From the NCBI RefSeq assembly GCF_000943565.1, contig NZ_JTDW01000017.1:1-64000 (forward strand): a stretch of DNA of 64,000 bases, in the 5' to 3' direction. The notes below the pieces were generated by a model, which did not search any database, was not told the DNA's origin, and saw nothing but the letters and a program-made list of their open reading frames with translations. Shown here one piece after another: positions 52,779-62,732 of the stretch. Position 1 is the first letter of the stretch, and every line of letters starts with the position of its first letter. Source of the stretch: Neotamlana sedimentorum. GTDB taxonomy: Bacteria > Bacteroidota > Bacteroidia > Flavobacteriales > Flavobacteriaceae. The translations under genes were made by a program, and so were the position numbers.

Positions 52779-53398
52779 TATAAAATATTTATGTTGTAAC
52801 TTTTTAATTGTTCGATTAGTAATTCGGGAGATTTAAAACGAATGCCGTTAATACCTAGTTTATTAGCAGCTTCAATGTTTCTTAAGTTATCGTCTATAAA
52901 AATGGCATTTTCGGCAGTAATATTATAACGTTCTAAGGTTAAATTATAAATCTCATCGAAAGGTTTACGCGTATTTTCATCGCCAGAAACCACAATGCCT
53001 TCAAACCATTTTAAAAACTCGTATCTTTTTAAGGCAATAGGGAATAACTCCGAACTCCAATTGGTTAAAGCAACTACTTTGTAATTAGGGTTCTTTACAA
53101 AATAATCTAAAATTTTTACAGTGCCCTCAATAGGACCAAGGAGCATTTCTTCCCAACGGCCATAGTATTGTAGAATTTCGGTTTCGTGTTCGGGGTACTT
53201 TTCAATTAAAACTTTATTAGCTTCTTTTATGGTGCGTCCAGCATCTTGGGCTTCGTTCCAATCTAAAGTACAAATGTTTTGTATAAACCATTTCGCTTTT
53301 TCGGCATTGCCATTAAAAACGCTAGTAAAAACATGTTCTGGACTCCAATTAATTAAAACGCCACCTAGGTCGAAAATTACTGTATTAATTTGTTTCAT
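52778..53398 (-). CDS. HAD-family (YihX-like) phosphatase
   Basis: This 206-aa protein has the HAD hydrolase motifs. Motif I is [10 protein letters not shown] (the second Asp of DxD is replaced by Gly, as in YihX/epoxide-hydrolase-type members), motif II is in ALTNWS, motif III is the Lys of TRKPF and motif IV is IFIDDN. It probably dephosphorylates small phosphometabolites. It starts within the prfB stop (ATGA overlap) and overlaps arsC by one base, so prfB, HAD and arsC form one operon. Confidence 0.9.
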   Translation of the reverse strand: MKQINTVIFDLGGVLINWSPEHVFTSVFNGNAEKAKWFIQNICTLDWNEAQDAGRTIKEANKVLIEKYPEHETEILQYYGRWEEMLLGPIEGTVKILDYFVKNPNYKVVALTNWSSELFPIALKRYEFLKWFEGIVVSGDENTRKPFDEIYNLTLERYNITAENAIFIDDNLRNIEAANKLGINGIRFKSPELLIEQLKSYNINIL

Positions 53399-54505
53399 AA
53401 TTGATTATTATCTTCTGTTTTTTGCCCCATGAGCATTAAATACGATTTTAAAAAGGCATCGATATTACCATCCATTACGGCATCGACATTTCCAGTTTCG
53501 AAACCAGAACGAACGTCTTTTACCAATTTATAAGGATGCATTACATAGTTTCGAATTTGGCTTCCCCATTCAATTTTCATTTTACCTGCTTCAATATCTT
53601 CGCGTTGGGCTAATTGCTTTTGCAATTCTATTTCGTACAATTGCGATTTAAGCATTTGCATGGCTCTGGAGCGGTTATCGTGCTGCGAACGTGTTTCGGA
53701 ACATGAAATTTGAATACCAGTAGGTTTGTGGGTAAGTTGCACCTTAGTTTCAACTTTGTTTACGTTTTGTCCGCCAGCACCACTTGAACGCGCCGTGGTA
53801 ATTTCAATATCGGCGGGGTTAATTTCTATTTCAATGGAATCGTCAACTAAAGGATAAACGTAAACCGAAGCAAAACTAGTATGGCGTTTGGCATTGCTAT
53901 CAAATGGAGAAATTCGCACTAAACGATGTACGCCATTTTCGCCTTTTAGCCAACCAAAAGCAAAATCACCTTCAATTTCTAAGGTTACTGTTTTTATACC
54001 TGCAACATCGCCTTCTTGAAAGTTAAGTTCTTTTACTTTAAATCCACTTTTTTCGGCATACATTAAATACATGCGCATTAACATGCTTGCCCAGTCACAA
54101 CTTTCGGTACCACCAGCGCCAGCAGTTATTTGTAAAACGGCACTTAGGCTATCACCTTCGTCCGATAACATATTTTTAAACTCAAGTTTTTCTATTACTT
54201 CGAGTGCTTTTTGGTAGCGGTTTTCAACATCTTCAGCGCTTGCTTCATCTTCTTTATAAAACTCGTAAATAACTTCTAAATCTTCAACTAAAGTTTTGGA
54301 AGTATCGTAGTCTTTTACCCAACTTTTCTTTTCTCGAAGCGATTTCATAACCAATTCGGCTTGTTTGGAATCGTTCCAGAAATTAGGATCGAAGGTTTGT
54401 TCTTCTTCGTTTTGTATTTCTATAAGTTTGGCTTCTATGTCAAAGATAGTGCCTAAGTTTGTCAAGGCGGGTATTTAGATCTTTTACTTGATCGAGTGTA
54501 ATCAT
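53395..54505 (-). CDS. prfB: Peptide chain release factor 2 (programmed +1 frameshift)
   Basis: RF2 releases finished proteins at UGA and UAA codons. The gene is in two frames. ATG 54505 opens a 21-codon first part ([20 protein letters not shown]) that ends at an in-frame TGA at 54442-54440. A +1 shift at CTT-TGA-C continues at GAC ([14 protein letters not shown]) for 348 more residues, giving 369 aa in all. The stop-codon recognition motif SPF is in [10 protein letters not shown], and the catalytic GGQ is in [12 protein letters not shown]. Length and domains are normal. This is autoregulated expression, not a pseudogene. Confidence 0.96.
54439..54454 (-). promoter_or_regulatory. prfB programmed frameshift site
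   Basis: The minus strand reads AGGCACTATCTTTGAC. It contains the slippery CTT, the TGA stop and the following C, with a Shine-Dalgarno-like AGG six bases before the CTT, the same spacing as the classical AGGGGGTATCTTTGAC of E. coli. Confidence 0.93.
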
Positions 54506-54567
54506 GGTTATTTATAATTTGCCATAAAAATACTATACTTTTTGATAAATGTGCAAACATTTACCTT

Positions 54568-55338
54568 TTATTGTTGTTGCGAATGTTGTTGTGTTTTTAT
54601 TCCTGTTTCATTTGAAGATATTACCATTTTTACAGGATCGCAATCGCTAAGGGAAGTGCCATGAGCAATTTTTATATGGTTGGTTGTTAGCAGTGAATTA
54701 TGCATTACATTGAACGCTGTCCAACCTATTTCCGGCACGTAGCATTCTGCCCAAAAATGTATATTGAAGTTGTTTTTAAAATGAAAATATCCAGAAACAA
54801 AACGGGCAGGAATTTGGTTTAATTTAGAAAGATAAACGAATGCTTTAAGAGTTTCGGTTGAAGATTTTGAAGCTTCAGAAACATATAACGAGCGCATTAA
54901 TTCTTGTAAATTGCTGAATATTGATGTTTTTTTATTGAAGTTAAATTTTAGTAACTCATTATTTTTAAAGCTGTTTAATTTTAAAAATTGATTGAATTTA
55001 GTCTTAAAAGCTTCAGAAGCTATGGTTCGCTGAATTAAAGCAATTTGTTTTATTGAAGATTTAAAATCGGGACGTTTTTTGGATGTTATTTCAACTTTAA
55101 ATTCAGCTTCAAAATTAATAAAGTTAACTGCTTTATTTGATTTTACTAAAATGGTTTCGGCATTATAATCATTTAATACTTTTTCTAAAACGGTGTTAAT
55201 ATTAGTTTTAAAATGACTCGAAATTAACCTTTGTGACGAATTACATTCGGGAGTTATTAAAAACAACCAAGCAGCACGTTGTATGGGCTGCTTGATGGAG
55301 TTTGTGTAATTATATGTTATGGTGTAATGTTTTGTCAC
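54568..55338 (-). CDS. Transglutaminase-like protein lacking the catalytic Cys and Asp
   Basis: This 256-aa protein has the N-terminal beta domain and transglutaminase-like core of the family found with alpha-E and ATP-grasp proteins. Recognisable phrases are LNQIPARFVSGYFHF, HFWAECYVPEIGWTAFNVMHN and NHIKIAHGTSLSDCDPV. In active members the segment before the helix reads like GVCQDFAH, whereas here it is ASKSSTETLKAF with no cysteine. The Asp of the FDPTN motif is replaced by Asn (FNVMHN), and only the His remains. It may be a non-catalytic binding protein. It follows the alpha-E gene by 12 bp. Confidence 0.8.
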   Translation of the reverse strand: MTKHYTITYNYTNSIKQPIQRAAWLFLITPECNSSQRLISSHFKTNINTVLEKVLNDYNAETILVKSNKAVNFINFEAEFKVEITSKKRPDFKSSIKQIALIQRTIASEAFKTKFNQFLKLNSFKNNELLKFNFNKKTSIFSNLQELMRSLYVSEASKSSTETLKAFVYLSKLNQIPARFVSGYFHFKNNFNIHFWAECYVPEIGWTAFNVMHNSLLTTNHIKIAHGTSLSDCDPVKMVISSNETGIKTQQHSQQQ

Positions 55339-55350
55339 ACCTTGATAAAT

Positions 55351-56295
55351 TTAATAGTCAAAATATTCTTCCTCTAGTTTAGAACTAATATCCATTAAAC
55401 AACAAAGTGTGTCATCTATAAATTTTCTAACGTCCTGCTGAATTTCACTAATAGTTTTAAATTGATATTCTGCTCGCATTTTACCAATTAAAAAAGCCGA
55501 TGAATTTAAATTATTAATATTGTTTCCTCCAATTTGACAAATGTGAGCGTAGGTTTGGTTTAAGCTATTCATTACAGAGCGTGGACAATTAGGATTTAAA
55601 ATTAAAAACTCCAACGTACTTAGTTGAGATGGTGTACGTCTATTTAAACCTCTCATCATATCATAGGATTCGGCACATTTTAATAGGGTTGTCCACTCGT
55701 AGCTATTTTTAATTGGTTTAGAGTAGCTACTTATGGCTTTTTCAGCATCATGCAATTTGGTTTGTATAATACGTGTAATTTGTGTAGCTCGTTCTATATT
55801 TATTCCTAGTAGAATTAAGGCGTAAATTTCATTATGGAATATAGTCCCTCTAATTTTGGCTCGTAAAATAGCAGTATTTTCGGTAACAGTGGTGGTGAAA
55901 TCGTAAAGTCCATTTTTTACAAGTTTATCTTTCGGATAATTCATAACGAAATGGTAAAACTTGTTTAATGCTTCATAAAACTCGGTCGATATTAAATCGC
56001 GAGCGTTATTGGCATTTTGTCTCGCTGCTTTTATACAGCTCAAAATGGAATATAATTTTTCTGGATTTAAACCAACATTGTAAATTACTTCCTCTTCAAT
56101 TAATGTACTTTCGTCTTCAACACGATCGTCTACCATTCCATAAACAGAATTTAATACAAAAGGTCTGGATTGCGATAGCATGTTAGGCGCATCAAGCGAT
56201 GAAAAATAGTTTACGTTTAAAAATCGAGCAGTATGTTCTGCTCGTTCAATATAGCGCCCCATCCAAAATAGGTCGTTTGCAACTCTAGCTAGCAT
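55351..56295 (-). CDS. Alpha-E domain protein
   Basis: This 314-aa all-helical protein matches the alpha-E (DUF403) family. The N-terminus MLARVANDLFWMGRYIERAEHT, shown here in parts, is its hallmark, with further Glu/Arg-rich helices (KAARQNANNARDLISTEF). It always occurs next to circularly permuted ATP-grasp proteins and is thought to take part in making or modifying a small peptide. It lies between the ATP-grasp gene (10 bp) and the transglutaminase-like gene (12 bp). Confidence 0.92.
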   Translation of the reverse strand: MLARVANDLFWMGRYIERAEHTARFLNVNYFSSLDAPNMLSQSRPFVLNSVYGMVDDRVEDESTLIEEEVIYNVGLNPEKLYSILSCIKAARQNANNARDLISTEFYEALNKFYHFVMNYPKDKLVKNGLYDFTTTVTENTAILRAKIRGTIFHNEIYALILLGINIERATQITRIIQTKLHDAEKAISSYSKPIKNSYEWTTLLKCAESYDMMRGLNRRTPSQLSTLEFLILNPNCPRSVMNSLNQTYAHICQIGGNNINNLNSSAFLIGKMRAEYQFKTISEIQQDVRKFIDDTLCCLMDISSKLEEEYFDY

Positions 56296-56305
56296 ATAGT
56301 TTAAT

Positions 56306-57778
56306 TTATTTTTTTAATACCCAAGTGTCTTTTGATCCACCACCCTGTGAAGAATTTACTATTAAATTTCCTTTTTTTAATGCCACTCTTGTTAAACCTC
56401 CTTTTAGAACAAACTCTTTATCTTGGCCTAATAAAGTAAAGGTCCTTAAGTCTACATGACGTTGCTCGAAAGAGTTGTTGTCTTCAATATATGTAGCATG
56501 AACAGATAGTGACATTATGGGTTGAGCTATGTATTTTCTTGGGCTTTGTTTTATTACTGTTTTAACCTTTTCTATTTCCTCTTTGGTTAATCTATTTCCA
56601 ATAGAAATACCATAACCACCTGCTTCATCAACTGGTTTTATAACGAGTTTATCAATGTTTTCTAGAATAAATTTTAAATCGTCAGGCTTACTACAATGAT
56701 AGGTGTGTACATTTTTTAATACAGGTTCTTCCTTTAAGTAATATTTAATAATTTCTGGCATGTAGGTGTAAATGGCCTTATCATCTGCAACTCCGGTTCC
56801 TGGTGCGTTTGCTAAAGTAACGTTACCGCTAATATAAGCTGAGAATAAACCTTTTACCCCTAAAACTGAATCTTTATTAAAAACATCCGGATCTATAAAA
56901 TCGTCATCAATTCTGCGGTAAATAACATCAACTCTTTTAGGACCATAAATGGTTTTCATGTAAACAAAATCGTTCTCTACAAATAAGTCGCGTCCTTCAA
57001 CTAGTTCAATTCCACTTGTTTTTGCTAAAAATGAATGTTCATAGTATGCTGAATTGTAAACGCCGGGTGTAAGAATTACACAAGTTGGAGAATCAACACT
57101 ATGCGGTTTTACCGATTCTAGCATTTCAAGTAAATTCTCTGAATAATCTGTTACATTTTGAATTTCATAATGATTAAAAACCCCAAATAGTGCACGTTTT
57201 AAAGCATTTCTGTTACCTACAACATAGCTGACTCCAGAAGGACATCTAATATTGTCTTCTAAAACATAATAATTACCATCAGAGTGTTTTATTAAATCAG
57301 TTCCAGAAATATGATTGTAAATTTTATTCGGTGGCGTAAAATTCATCATTTGCTTTAAATAATTCCCAGAAGAATTAATTAATTCTATAGGTACTATACC
57401 ATCTCTTATTATATTGCGATTATGGTAAATATCCCATAAAAACTCATTAAGTGCTTTGCAGCGCTGTAAAACACCTGTTTCTAAAATTTCCCATTCCTCG
57501 GCTTCAATGATTCTTGGGAATAAATCGAAGGGAAATATTTTTTCCTGTGCTTTATCATCATTGTAAACTTGAAATGTTATGCCTTGATTAAAAAAAGAAG
57601 CTTTGGCTTTTTCGTTTAAGGCAGCAAAATCCTGGATTGAATGATCACTATATAAATCTAAAATTTTCTGATAAATTGGTCTTACATTTTGATTTTCATC
57701 AAAGATTTCATCAAATAATTTTGAATCTTTTTGATAGGAAGAAAATATAGGGTTTGTATTCATGTAATCTATTTTCAT
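56306..57778 (-). CDS. Circularly permuted type 2 ATP-grasp protein
   Basis: This 490-aa protein is a DUF404/DUF407-type ATP-grasp enzyme. Typical segments are EDNIRCPSGVSYVVGNRNAL, DVIYRRIDDDFIDP, YISGNVTLANAPGTGVADDK, KPVDEAGGYGISIG and the C-terminal RVALKKGNLIVNSSQGGGSK. It is predicted to form amide bonds with ATP; the substrate is unknown. It is the first gene of the three-gene minus-strand operon with alpha-E and the transglutaminase-like protein, divergent from the threonine aldolase gene. Confidence 0.93.
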   Translation of the reverse strand: MKIDYMNTNPIFSSYQKDSKLFDEIFDENQNVRPIYQKILDLYSDHSIQDFAALNEKAKASFFNQGITFQVYNDDKAQEKIFPFDLFPRIIEAEEWEILETGVLQRCKALNEFLWDIYHNRNIIRDGIVPIELINSSGNYLKQMMNFTPPNKIYNHISGTDLIKHSDGNYYVLEDNIRCPSGVSYVVGNRNALKRALFGVFNHYEIQNVTDYSENLLEMLESVKPHSVDSPTCVILTPGVYNSAYYEHSFLAKTSGIELVEGRDLFVENDFVYMKTIYGPKRVDVIYRRIDDDFIDPDVFNKDSVLGVKGLFSAYISGNVTLANAPGTGVADDKAIYTYMPEIIKYYLKEEPVLKNVHTYHCSKPDDLKFILENIDKLVIKPVDEAGGYGISIGNRLTKEEIEKVKTVIKQSPRKYIAQPIMSLSVHATYIEDNNSFEQRHVDLRTFTLLGQDKEFVLKGGLTRVALKKGNLIVNSSQGGGSKDTWVLKK

Positions 57779-57974
57779 TTATTTTTACCAATTTACATAA
57801 TTATTATATTTTTAGTTGTGATAATTACTTATTTATATAAAGCTTTTGTTATTAAAATATTAAAATTTAGCATATTAAATTGCTACAATCATATTTTATA
57901 CTGTTTTTATAACTTTATTTTTAATAAAAGTTAATATAATATTATTTGTTGAAAAATTTGATTAAGAGGTACTT

Positions 57975-58994
57975 ATGGTTATAGATTTAAGAAGTGATAC
58001 AGTTACAAAGCCATGTAAAACCATGTTAAGTGTAATGATGCAAGCTAAAGTTGGAGATGATGTTTTTAGGGAAGACGTAACAGTTAATTTATTGGAAGAA
58101 CGTATTGCAAAAATGTTTGGTAAAGAACAGGCATTATTTTTTCCAAGCGGCACCATGGCCAACCAAACTGCAATAAAACTACATACGCAACCTGGAGATC
58201 AAATAATTTGCGATAAATACTCACATATTTTTAATTATGAATCTGGTGGAGCATCTTTTAATAGTGGTGTATCCTGCAACTTAATTGATGTAAACAATGG
58301 TTTTTTTACCGCAAAAGATGTTGAAAACGCTATTAACCCAAGTGCATATTATTTTAGTAAAACCAGTTTGGTAGAAATTGAAAATACGGCAAATAGGCGA
58401 GGAGGTTCGTGTTGGGATTTTAATGAAATAAAAAAGATAAAAGAAGTTTGCACTAAAAATAATTTAGGTTTTCATTTGGATGGCGCACGTTTATGGAATG
58501 CTTTAGTTGCTAAAAAAGAAACAACCGAACAATTCGGAGAAGTTTTCGATACAATTTCAGTATGCTTAAGTAAAGGTTTAGGGTGCCCAATTGGATCTGT
58601 TTTAGTTGGTGATGCCAAAATTATGGAAAATGCTATTAGAATTCGGAAAATATTTGGAGGAAACATGCGGCAAGTAGGATATTTAGCTGCTGCAGGTATT
58701 TATGCTTTAAATAATAATGTAGAGCGATTAGCTCAAGATCATTATAAGGCAAAGGATCTTGCAGAAACATTATCTAAATTATCAGTTATAAAATCTGTTG
58801 AGCCTACCGAAACTAATATTATAATTTTTGAATTAAATAAAGATGTTTCAGAAGACGAATTCGTGAAAAAGTTAGCTGCTAAAAATATACATATTATTAG
58901 TATGGGCGGAAACAAACTTCGCATGGTTACGCATTTAGATTATACCGATGCTATGCACGAAAAGGTTTTATTAGCCTTAAATAAAATAGCTTAG
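57975..58994 (+). CDS. ltaE: Low-specificity threonine aldolase
   Basis: This 339-aa PLP fold-type I enzyme splits threonine or allo-threonine into glycine and acetaldehyde. It begins with DLRSDTVTKP. It has FFPSGTMANQTAIKLH and the Asp of HLDGARLWNALVA that pairs with the cofactor. The PLP-binding Lys is in VCLSKGLGCPIGSVL. It is transcribed alone and ends before a strong terminator. Confidence 0.94.
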   Translation: MVIDLRSDTVTKPCKTMLSVMMQAKVGDDVFREDVTVNLLEERIAKMFGKEQALFFPSGTMANQTAIKLHTQPGDQIICDKYSHIFNYESGGASFNSGVSCNLIDVNNGFFTAKDVENAINPSAYYFSKTSLVEIENTANRRGGSCWDFNEIKKIKEVCTKNNLGFHLDGARLWNALVAKKETTEQFGEVFDTISVCLSKGLGCPIGSVLVGDAKIMENAIRIRKIFGGNMRQVGYLAAAGIYALNNNVERLAQDHYKAKDLAETLSKLSVIKSVEPTETNIIIFELNKDVSEDEFVKKLAAKNIHIISMGGNKLRMVTHLDYTDAMHEKVLLALNKIA

Positions 58995-59018
58995 CTAATA
59001 ACTTAAAATAATTCCACC

Positions 59019-59049
59019 AAAAAGAGCCCTCAATTAGAAGGCTCTTTTT
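59019..59049. terminator. Terminator between ltaE and ybaB
   Basis: AAAAAGAGCC and GGCTCTTTTT form a perfect 10-bp stem with an 11-nt loop and T-runs on both strands. It can serve both convergent genes. Confidence 0.88.
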
Positions 59050-59069
59050 GTTATACAAAACACTTAGTT

Positions 59070-59393
59070 TTATTTAAATAAATCCATACCAGGTATATTC
59101 GGCATGCCTTGTTTAGCTACAGCAGCAAGTTCTGCTTCATTAATTTTTGTCGCTTTTTCAATCGCTTTGTTTAAGGTTAAAATTAAATAATCGTCAAGTT
59201 CTTCCTTATCTTGCATTAAAGCATCATCAATTTCAATAGATTTAATAGATCTATTTGCTGTTAAAGTTATTTTTAATTTACCATCATTACTGGACTCATC
59301 AACCAAAACAGTATCTAAACGCTTTTTAGTATCTTCTACTTTTTGCTGGGTTTCTTTAAGTTTTCCCATCATATTCATCATATCTCCAAACAT
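59070..59393 (-). CDS. YbaB/EbfC-family DNA-binding protein
   Basis: This 107-aa protein is a small nucleoid-associated protein of the YbaB/EbfC family, which forms tweezer-like dimers on DNA. The pattern Met-rich N-terminal helix ([20 protein letters not shown]), central beta strands ([20 protein letters not shown]) and C-terminal helix is typical. It starts 84 bp from the divergent S9 peptidase gene. Confidence 0.9.
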   Translation of the reverse strand: MFGDMMNMMGKLKETQQKVEDTKKRLDTVLVDESSNDGKLKITLTANRSIKSIEIDDALMQDKEELDDYLILTLNKAIEKATKINEAELAAVAKQGMPNIPGMDLFK

Positions 59394-59477
59394 GTCGCTT
59401 TTAATTTTAATATTACAGTTACAAAACTATTTAATTTTTCTATTTTTGAGGGCTAAAATTTTAAGATTTATTTCCTT

Positions 59478-61538
59478 TTGAAAAAAGATATACAAGCCCC
59501 AGTAGCAAAACAAATAGCCAAGACTTTACAAATTCATAATGATAGTAGAGTCGATAATTATTACTGGTTAAAAGAAAGAGAAAACCCAGAGGTTATTAGT
59601 TATTTAAATGCCGAAAACGATTATACCAAAAGTATGATGGCGCATACCGAAGAGTTTCAAAAACAATTGTTTGATGAAATGAAAGGTAGAATAAAGGAAG
59701 ACGACACCTCTGTGCCATACAAACTTAATGGGTATTGGTATGTTACACGTTTTGAAACGGAAAAGGATTATCCTATTTACTTACGAAAAAAGGAAACACT
59801 AGAGGCTCCAGAAGAAATTATCTTCGATTGTAATATTTTAGCTAAAGATCATTCGTATTTTAATTTAGGAAGTATTGCTATTAGTCCAGATAATAAAATG
59901 GCTGCATTTTCAACAGATACGGTTAGCCGAAGGCAATACAATATTCAAATAAAAAACTTAGAAACCGGAGAGATTCTTGAAGATAAAATTATAAACACAA
60001 CAGGACGAGCCACTTGGGCAAACGACAATAAAACATTGTTTTACACCAGAAAAGATGAAGTTACCTTGCGCTCGCACAAAATTTTTAAGCATAAATTAGG
60101 AGAAAGTGTGGAGCAAGACAAGGAAGTGTTTTTTGAAACCGATGAAACCTTCAATACATTTGTTTACAAAACAAAATCGAAAAAGTATATTGTAATTGGC
60201 TCTTCCAGTACGTTAACTACCGAATACCGTATTTTAAATGCCGACACACCTGATGGAGATTTTAAAATTTTCCAAGAGCGGACACAGGATCTAGAGTACT
60301 CTATTGCGCATTATAAAAATAGTTTCTACATTATTTCTAATGCAAATGGCGCTCAAAACTTTAAGTTATCTAAAACAAACGAAAACAACACAGAACTAGA
60401 ACATTGGGAAGATGTTTTACCACATCGAGCAGAGGTTTTAATTGAAGATATAGAAATTTTCAAAGACTATATAGTAGTTAACGAGCGCGAAAATGGGGTA
60501 AATAAACTACGTATTATAAGCTGGAATGGCGATGAAGATTATTATCTTCCATTCAACTCAGAAACCTATACAACATACATTGGTAATAACCCAGATTTTA
60601 ATAGTAACGAACTGCGATATGCATATAACTCGTTAACTTCGCCAAGTTCTGTAATAGATTATAATTTTAAAACTAAAACTAGTCAAATTAAAAAAGAGCA
60701 AGAGGTTTTAGGAGGGCAGTTTAAAAAAGAAAATTACGAATCTAAACGCATTTGGGCTACAGCCAGAGATGGTGTAAAAGTTCCAATGTCTTTGGTTTAC
60801 AAAAAAGGAATAAAATTAGATGGCAACAATCCGCTTTTGCAATATGCATACGGTTCGTATGGCTCAACTATCGATCCTTCTTTTTCAAGTATCCGTTTAA
60901 GCCTGCTAGATCGTGGGTTCATTTATGCTATTGCGCATATTCGTGGTGGCGAATATTTAGGTCGCCATTGGTACGAAAACGGTAAATTATTAACTAAAAA
61001 AAATACGTTTACAGATTTTATAGATTGTTCAAAGCATTTAATAGAACAAAATTATACTTCAGCAAAACATTTATATGCTTACGGAGGTTCTGCTGGTGGC
61101 TTGCTTATGGGGGGGGTAATTAATATGAATCCAGAATTATATAATGGTGTAATAGCTGCCGTACCTTTTGTAGATGTAGTTACTACAATGTTAGATGATA
61201 CTATTCCATTAACCACAGGAGAGTATGACGAATGGGGAAACCCAAATAAAGCAGAATACTACTTTTATATGAAGTCTTACTCACCCTACGACAATGTAGA
61301 GGCTAAAGCGTATCCTAATATATTGGTAACGACAGGTTTGCACGATTCGCAAGTGCAATACTGGGAGCCAGCTAAGTGGGTGGCTAAACTAAGGGAGTTA
61401 AAAACCGATAAAAATAAATTACTTTTACATACCGATATGGATGCTGGACATGGTGGGGCATCTGGACGGTTTGAAAGCTTAAAAGAAGTCGCTCTAGAGT
61501 ATGCTTTTTTATTAGATTTAGAGCGAATTTATGGCTGA
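59478..61538 (+). CDS. S9 family prolyl oligopeptidase (oligopeptidase B-like)
   Basis: This 686-aa protein has an N-terminal seven-bladed propeller and a C-terminal alpha/beta-hydrolase domain. The nucleophile serine is in YGGSAGGLLMGG, the Asp in TTGLHDSQVQYWEP and the His in MDAGHGG. There is no signal peptide, which fits the cytoplasmic oligopeptidase B type. The start codon is TTG at 59478; the following KKDIQAPVAKQIAKTL is conserved-looking and no ATG fits. A run of eight G's encodes part of the MGGV after the nucleophile. Confidence 0.92.
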   Translation: MKKDIQAPVAKQIAKTLQIHNDSRVDNYYWLKERENPEVISYLNAENDYTKSMMAHTEEFQKQLFDEMKGRIKEDDTSVPYKLNGYWYVTRFETEKDYPIYLRKKETLEAPEEIIFDCNILAKDHSYFNLGSIAISPDNKMAAFSTDTVSRRQYNIQIKNLETGEILEDKIINTTGRATWANDNKTLFYTRKDEVTLRSHKIFKHKLGESVEQDKEVFFETDETFNTFVYKTKSKKYIVIGSSSTLTTEYRILNADTPDGDFKIFQERTQDLEYSIAHYKNSFYIISNANGAQNFKLSKTNENNTELEHWEDVLPHRAEVLIEDIEIFKDYIVVNERENGVNKLRIISWNGDEDYYLPFNSETYTTYIGNNPDFNSNELRYAYNSLTSPSSVIDYNFKTKTSQIKKEQEVLGGQFKKENYESKRIWATARDGVKVPMSLVYKKGIKLDGNNPLLQYAYGSYGSTIDPSFSSIRLSLLDRGFIYAIAHIRGGEYLGRHWYENGKLLTKKNTFTDFIDCSKHLIEQNYTSAKHLYAYGGSAGGLLMGGVINMNPELYNGVIAAVPFVDVVTTMLDDTIPLTTGEYDEWGNPNKAEYYFYMKSYSPYDNVEAKAYPNILVTTGLHDSQVQYWEPAKWVAKLRELKTDKNKLLLHTDMDAGHGGASGRFESLKEVALEYAFLLDLERIYG

Positions 61539-61553
61539 TAAAAAAAAAAATTA

Positions 61554-61561
61554 TACTTTTG
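61554..61561 (+). promoter_or_regulatory. Candidate -7 element for the cysteine-synthase-like gene
   Basis: TACTTTTG is an exact TAnnTTTG match, 35 bp before ATG 61597. The -33 region shows only TTTATGG, so it is a partial match. Confidence 0.45.
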
Positions 61562-61596
61562 TTGGGTTATAAGCCACTTTTTATCCTAAAATAAAA

Positions 61597-62658
61597 ATGG
61601 GTTTTAAAATAACTTTTATGAAAAACAGAAATCAAGTATTTGATAATGTATTAGATTTAGTAGGCAATACACCACTTGTTAAACTAAATAGAATTACTTC
61701 GGATTTTGAAGGTGATTTTTTCGCAAAAATAGAATCTTTTAATCCTGGACAATCCTCAAAAGACAGAATAGCACTTTATATTATTGAAGAAGCCGAACGC
61801 AAAGGTATACTTAAACCTGGAGATACAATAATTGAAACAACATCAGGAAATACTGGTTTTAGTATCGCTATGGTAAGCATTATTAAAGGTTACGAGTGTA
61901 TTTTAGCAGTTAGTTCAAAATCTTCAGCAGATAAAATCGATATGCTTAAAACTATGGGGGCAAAAGTTTATGTTTGTCCTGCTCATGTAAGTGCAGACGA
62001 TCCAAGATCTTATTATGAAGTTGCAAAACGATTACATGAAGAGCGCAAAGGTTCTGTTTATATTAACCAATATTTTAACGAATTAAATATTGAAGCGCAT
62101 TACCAGTCGACAGGCCCAGAAATTTGGAAGCAAACTAATGGGGAAATCACACATTTTGTTGCTTGTAGTGGTACTGGTGGAACTATTTCAGGAACAGCAC
62201 GATACTTAAAAGAGCAAAATCCTAATATTAAGGTAATAGGGGTTGATGCTTTTGGCTCAGTAATTAAGAAATATCATGAGACAAGAGAATTCGATGATAA
62301 AGAAATATATCCTTATCGTATTGAAGGCTTAGGTAAAAACTTAATACCTGCAGCAACAGATTTTGATGTGATTGACGAATTTGTGAAAGTAACCGATGAA
62401 GAAAGCGCACATACAGCTAGACAAATAGCTAAAACCGAAGGTATTTTTGCAGGATATACTTCTGGTGCCGTTATGCAAGCAATAAAGCAATTAGGTGAAG
62501 AGGGAAGATTTAAAAAAGGTGATAAAGTAGTGGTTATTTTTCCAGATCACGGGTCACGATACATGAGTAAAGTTTACAGTGAAAAATGGATGAATGATCA
62601 AGGGTTTTTCGACAGTGTTAACGAAGCATCTACTCAAAAAATAGAGTATATAAAATAA
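61597..62658 (+). CDS. Cysteine-synthase-like PLP enzyme (possible cysteate synthase)
   Basis: This PLP fold-type II protein has 353 aa from ATG 61597, or 346 aa from ATG 61618; the second is conserved-looking ([20 protein letters not shown]). The PLP Lys is in [12 protein letters not shown], the phosphate loop is TTSGNTG and the glycine loop is [11 protein letters not shown]. The Pro-Gly-Gln-Ser-Ser-Lys order differs from the usual NPxxSVKDR of CysK. The C-terminus is longer than plain CysK. Position before an alpha-oxoamine synthase gene suggests cysteate rather than cysteine synthesis, as inference. Cystathionine beta-synthase-like activity is the alternative. Confidence 0.82.
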   Translation: MGFKITFMKNRNQVFDNVLDLVGNTPLVKLNRITSDFEGDFFAKIESFNPGQSSKDRIALYIIEEAERKGILKPGDTIIETTSGNTGFSIAMVSIIKGYECILAVSSKSSADKIDMLKTMGAKVYVCPAHVSADDPRSYYEVAKRLHEERKGSVYINQYFNELNIEAHYQSTGPEIWKQTNGEITHFVACSGTGGTISGTARYLKEQNPNIKVIGVDAFGSVIKKYHETREFDDKEIYPYRIEGLGKNLIPAATDFDVIDEFVKVTDEESAHTARQIAKTEGIFAGYTSGAVMQAIKQLGEEGRFKKGDKVVVIFPDHGSRYMSKVYSEKWMNDQGFFDSVNEASTQKIEYIK

Positions 62659-62678
62659 GGAATTGCATTTTATTACAT

Positions 62679-62714
62679 AAAATGGTGTTTTACCTAAAAG
62701 TAGAGCACCATTTT
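62679..62714 (+). terminator. Terminator after the cysteine-synthase-like gene
   Basis: AAAATGGTG (62679-62687) and CACCATTTT (62706-62714) form a 9-bp stem, followed by T's, 20 bp after the stop. Confidence 0.8.
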
Positions 62715-62732
62715 TTGTTTATTTTAAGAATA

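Noticed and set aside
54440-54442. In-frame TGA in prfB as a sign of a pseudogene
   Set aside because: The context CTTTGAC with an upstream AGG is the classical programmed frameshift of release factor 2, and the rest of the gene is intact.
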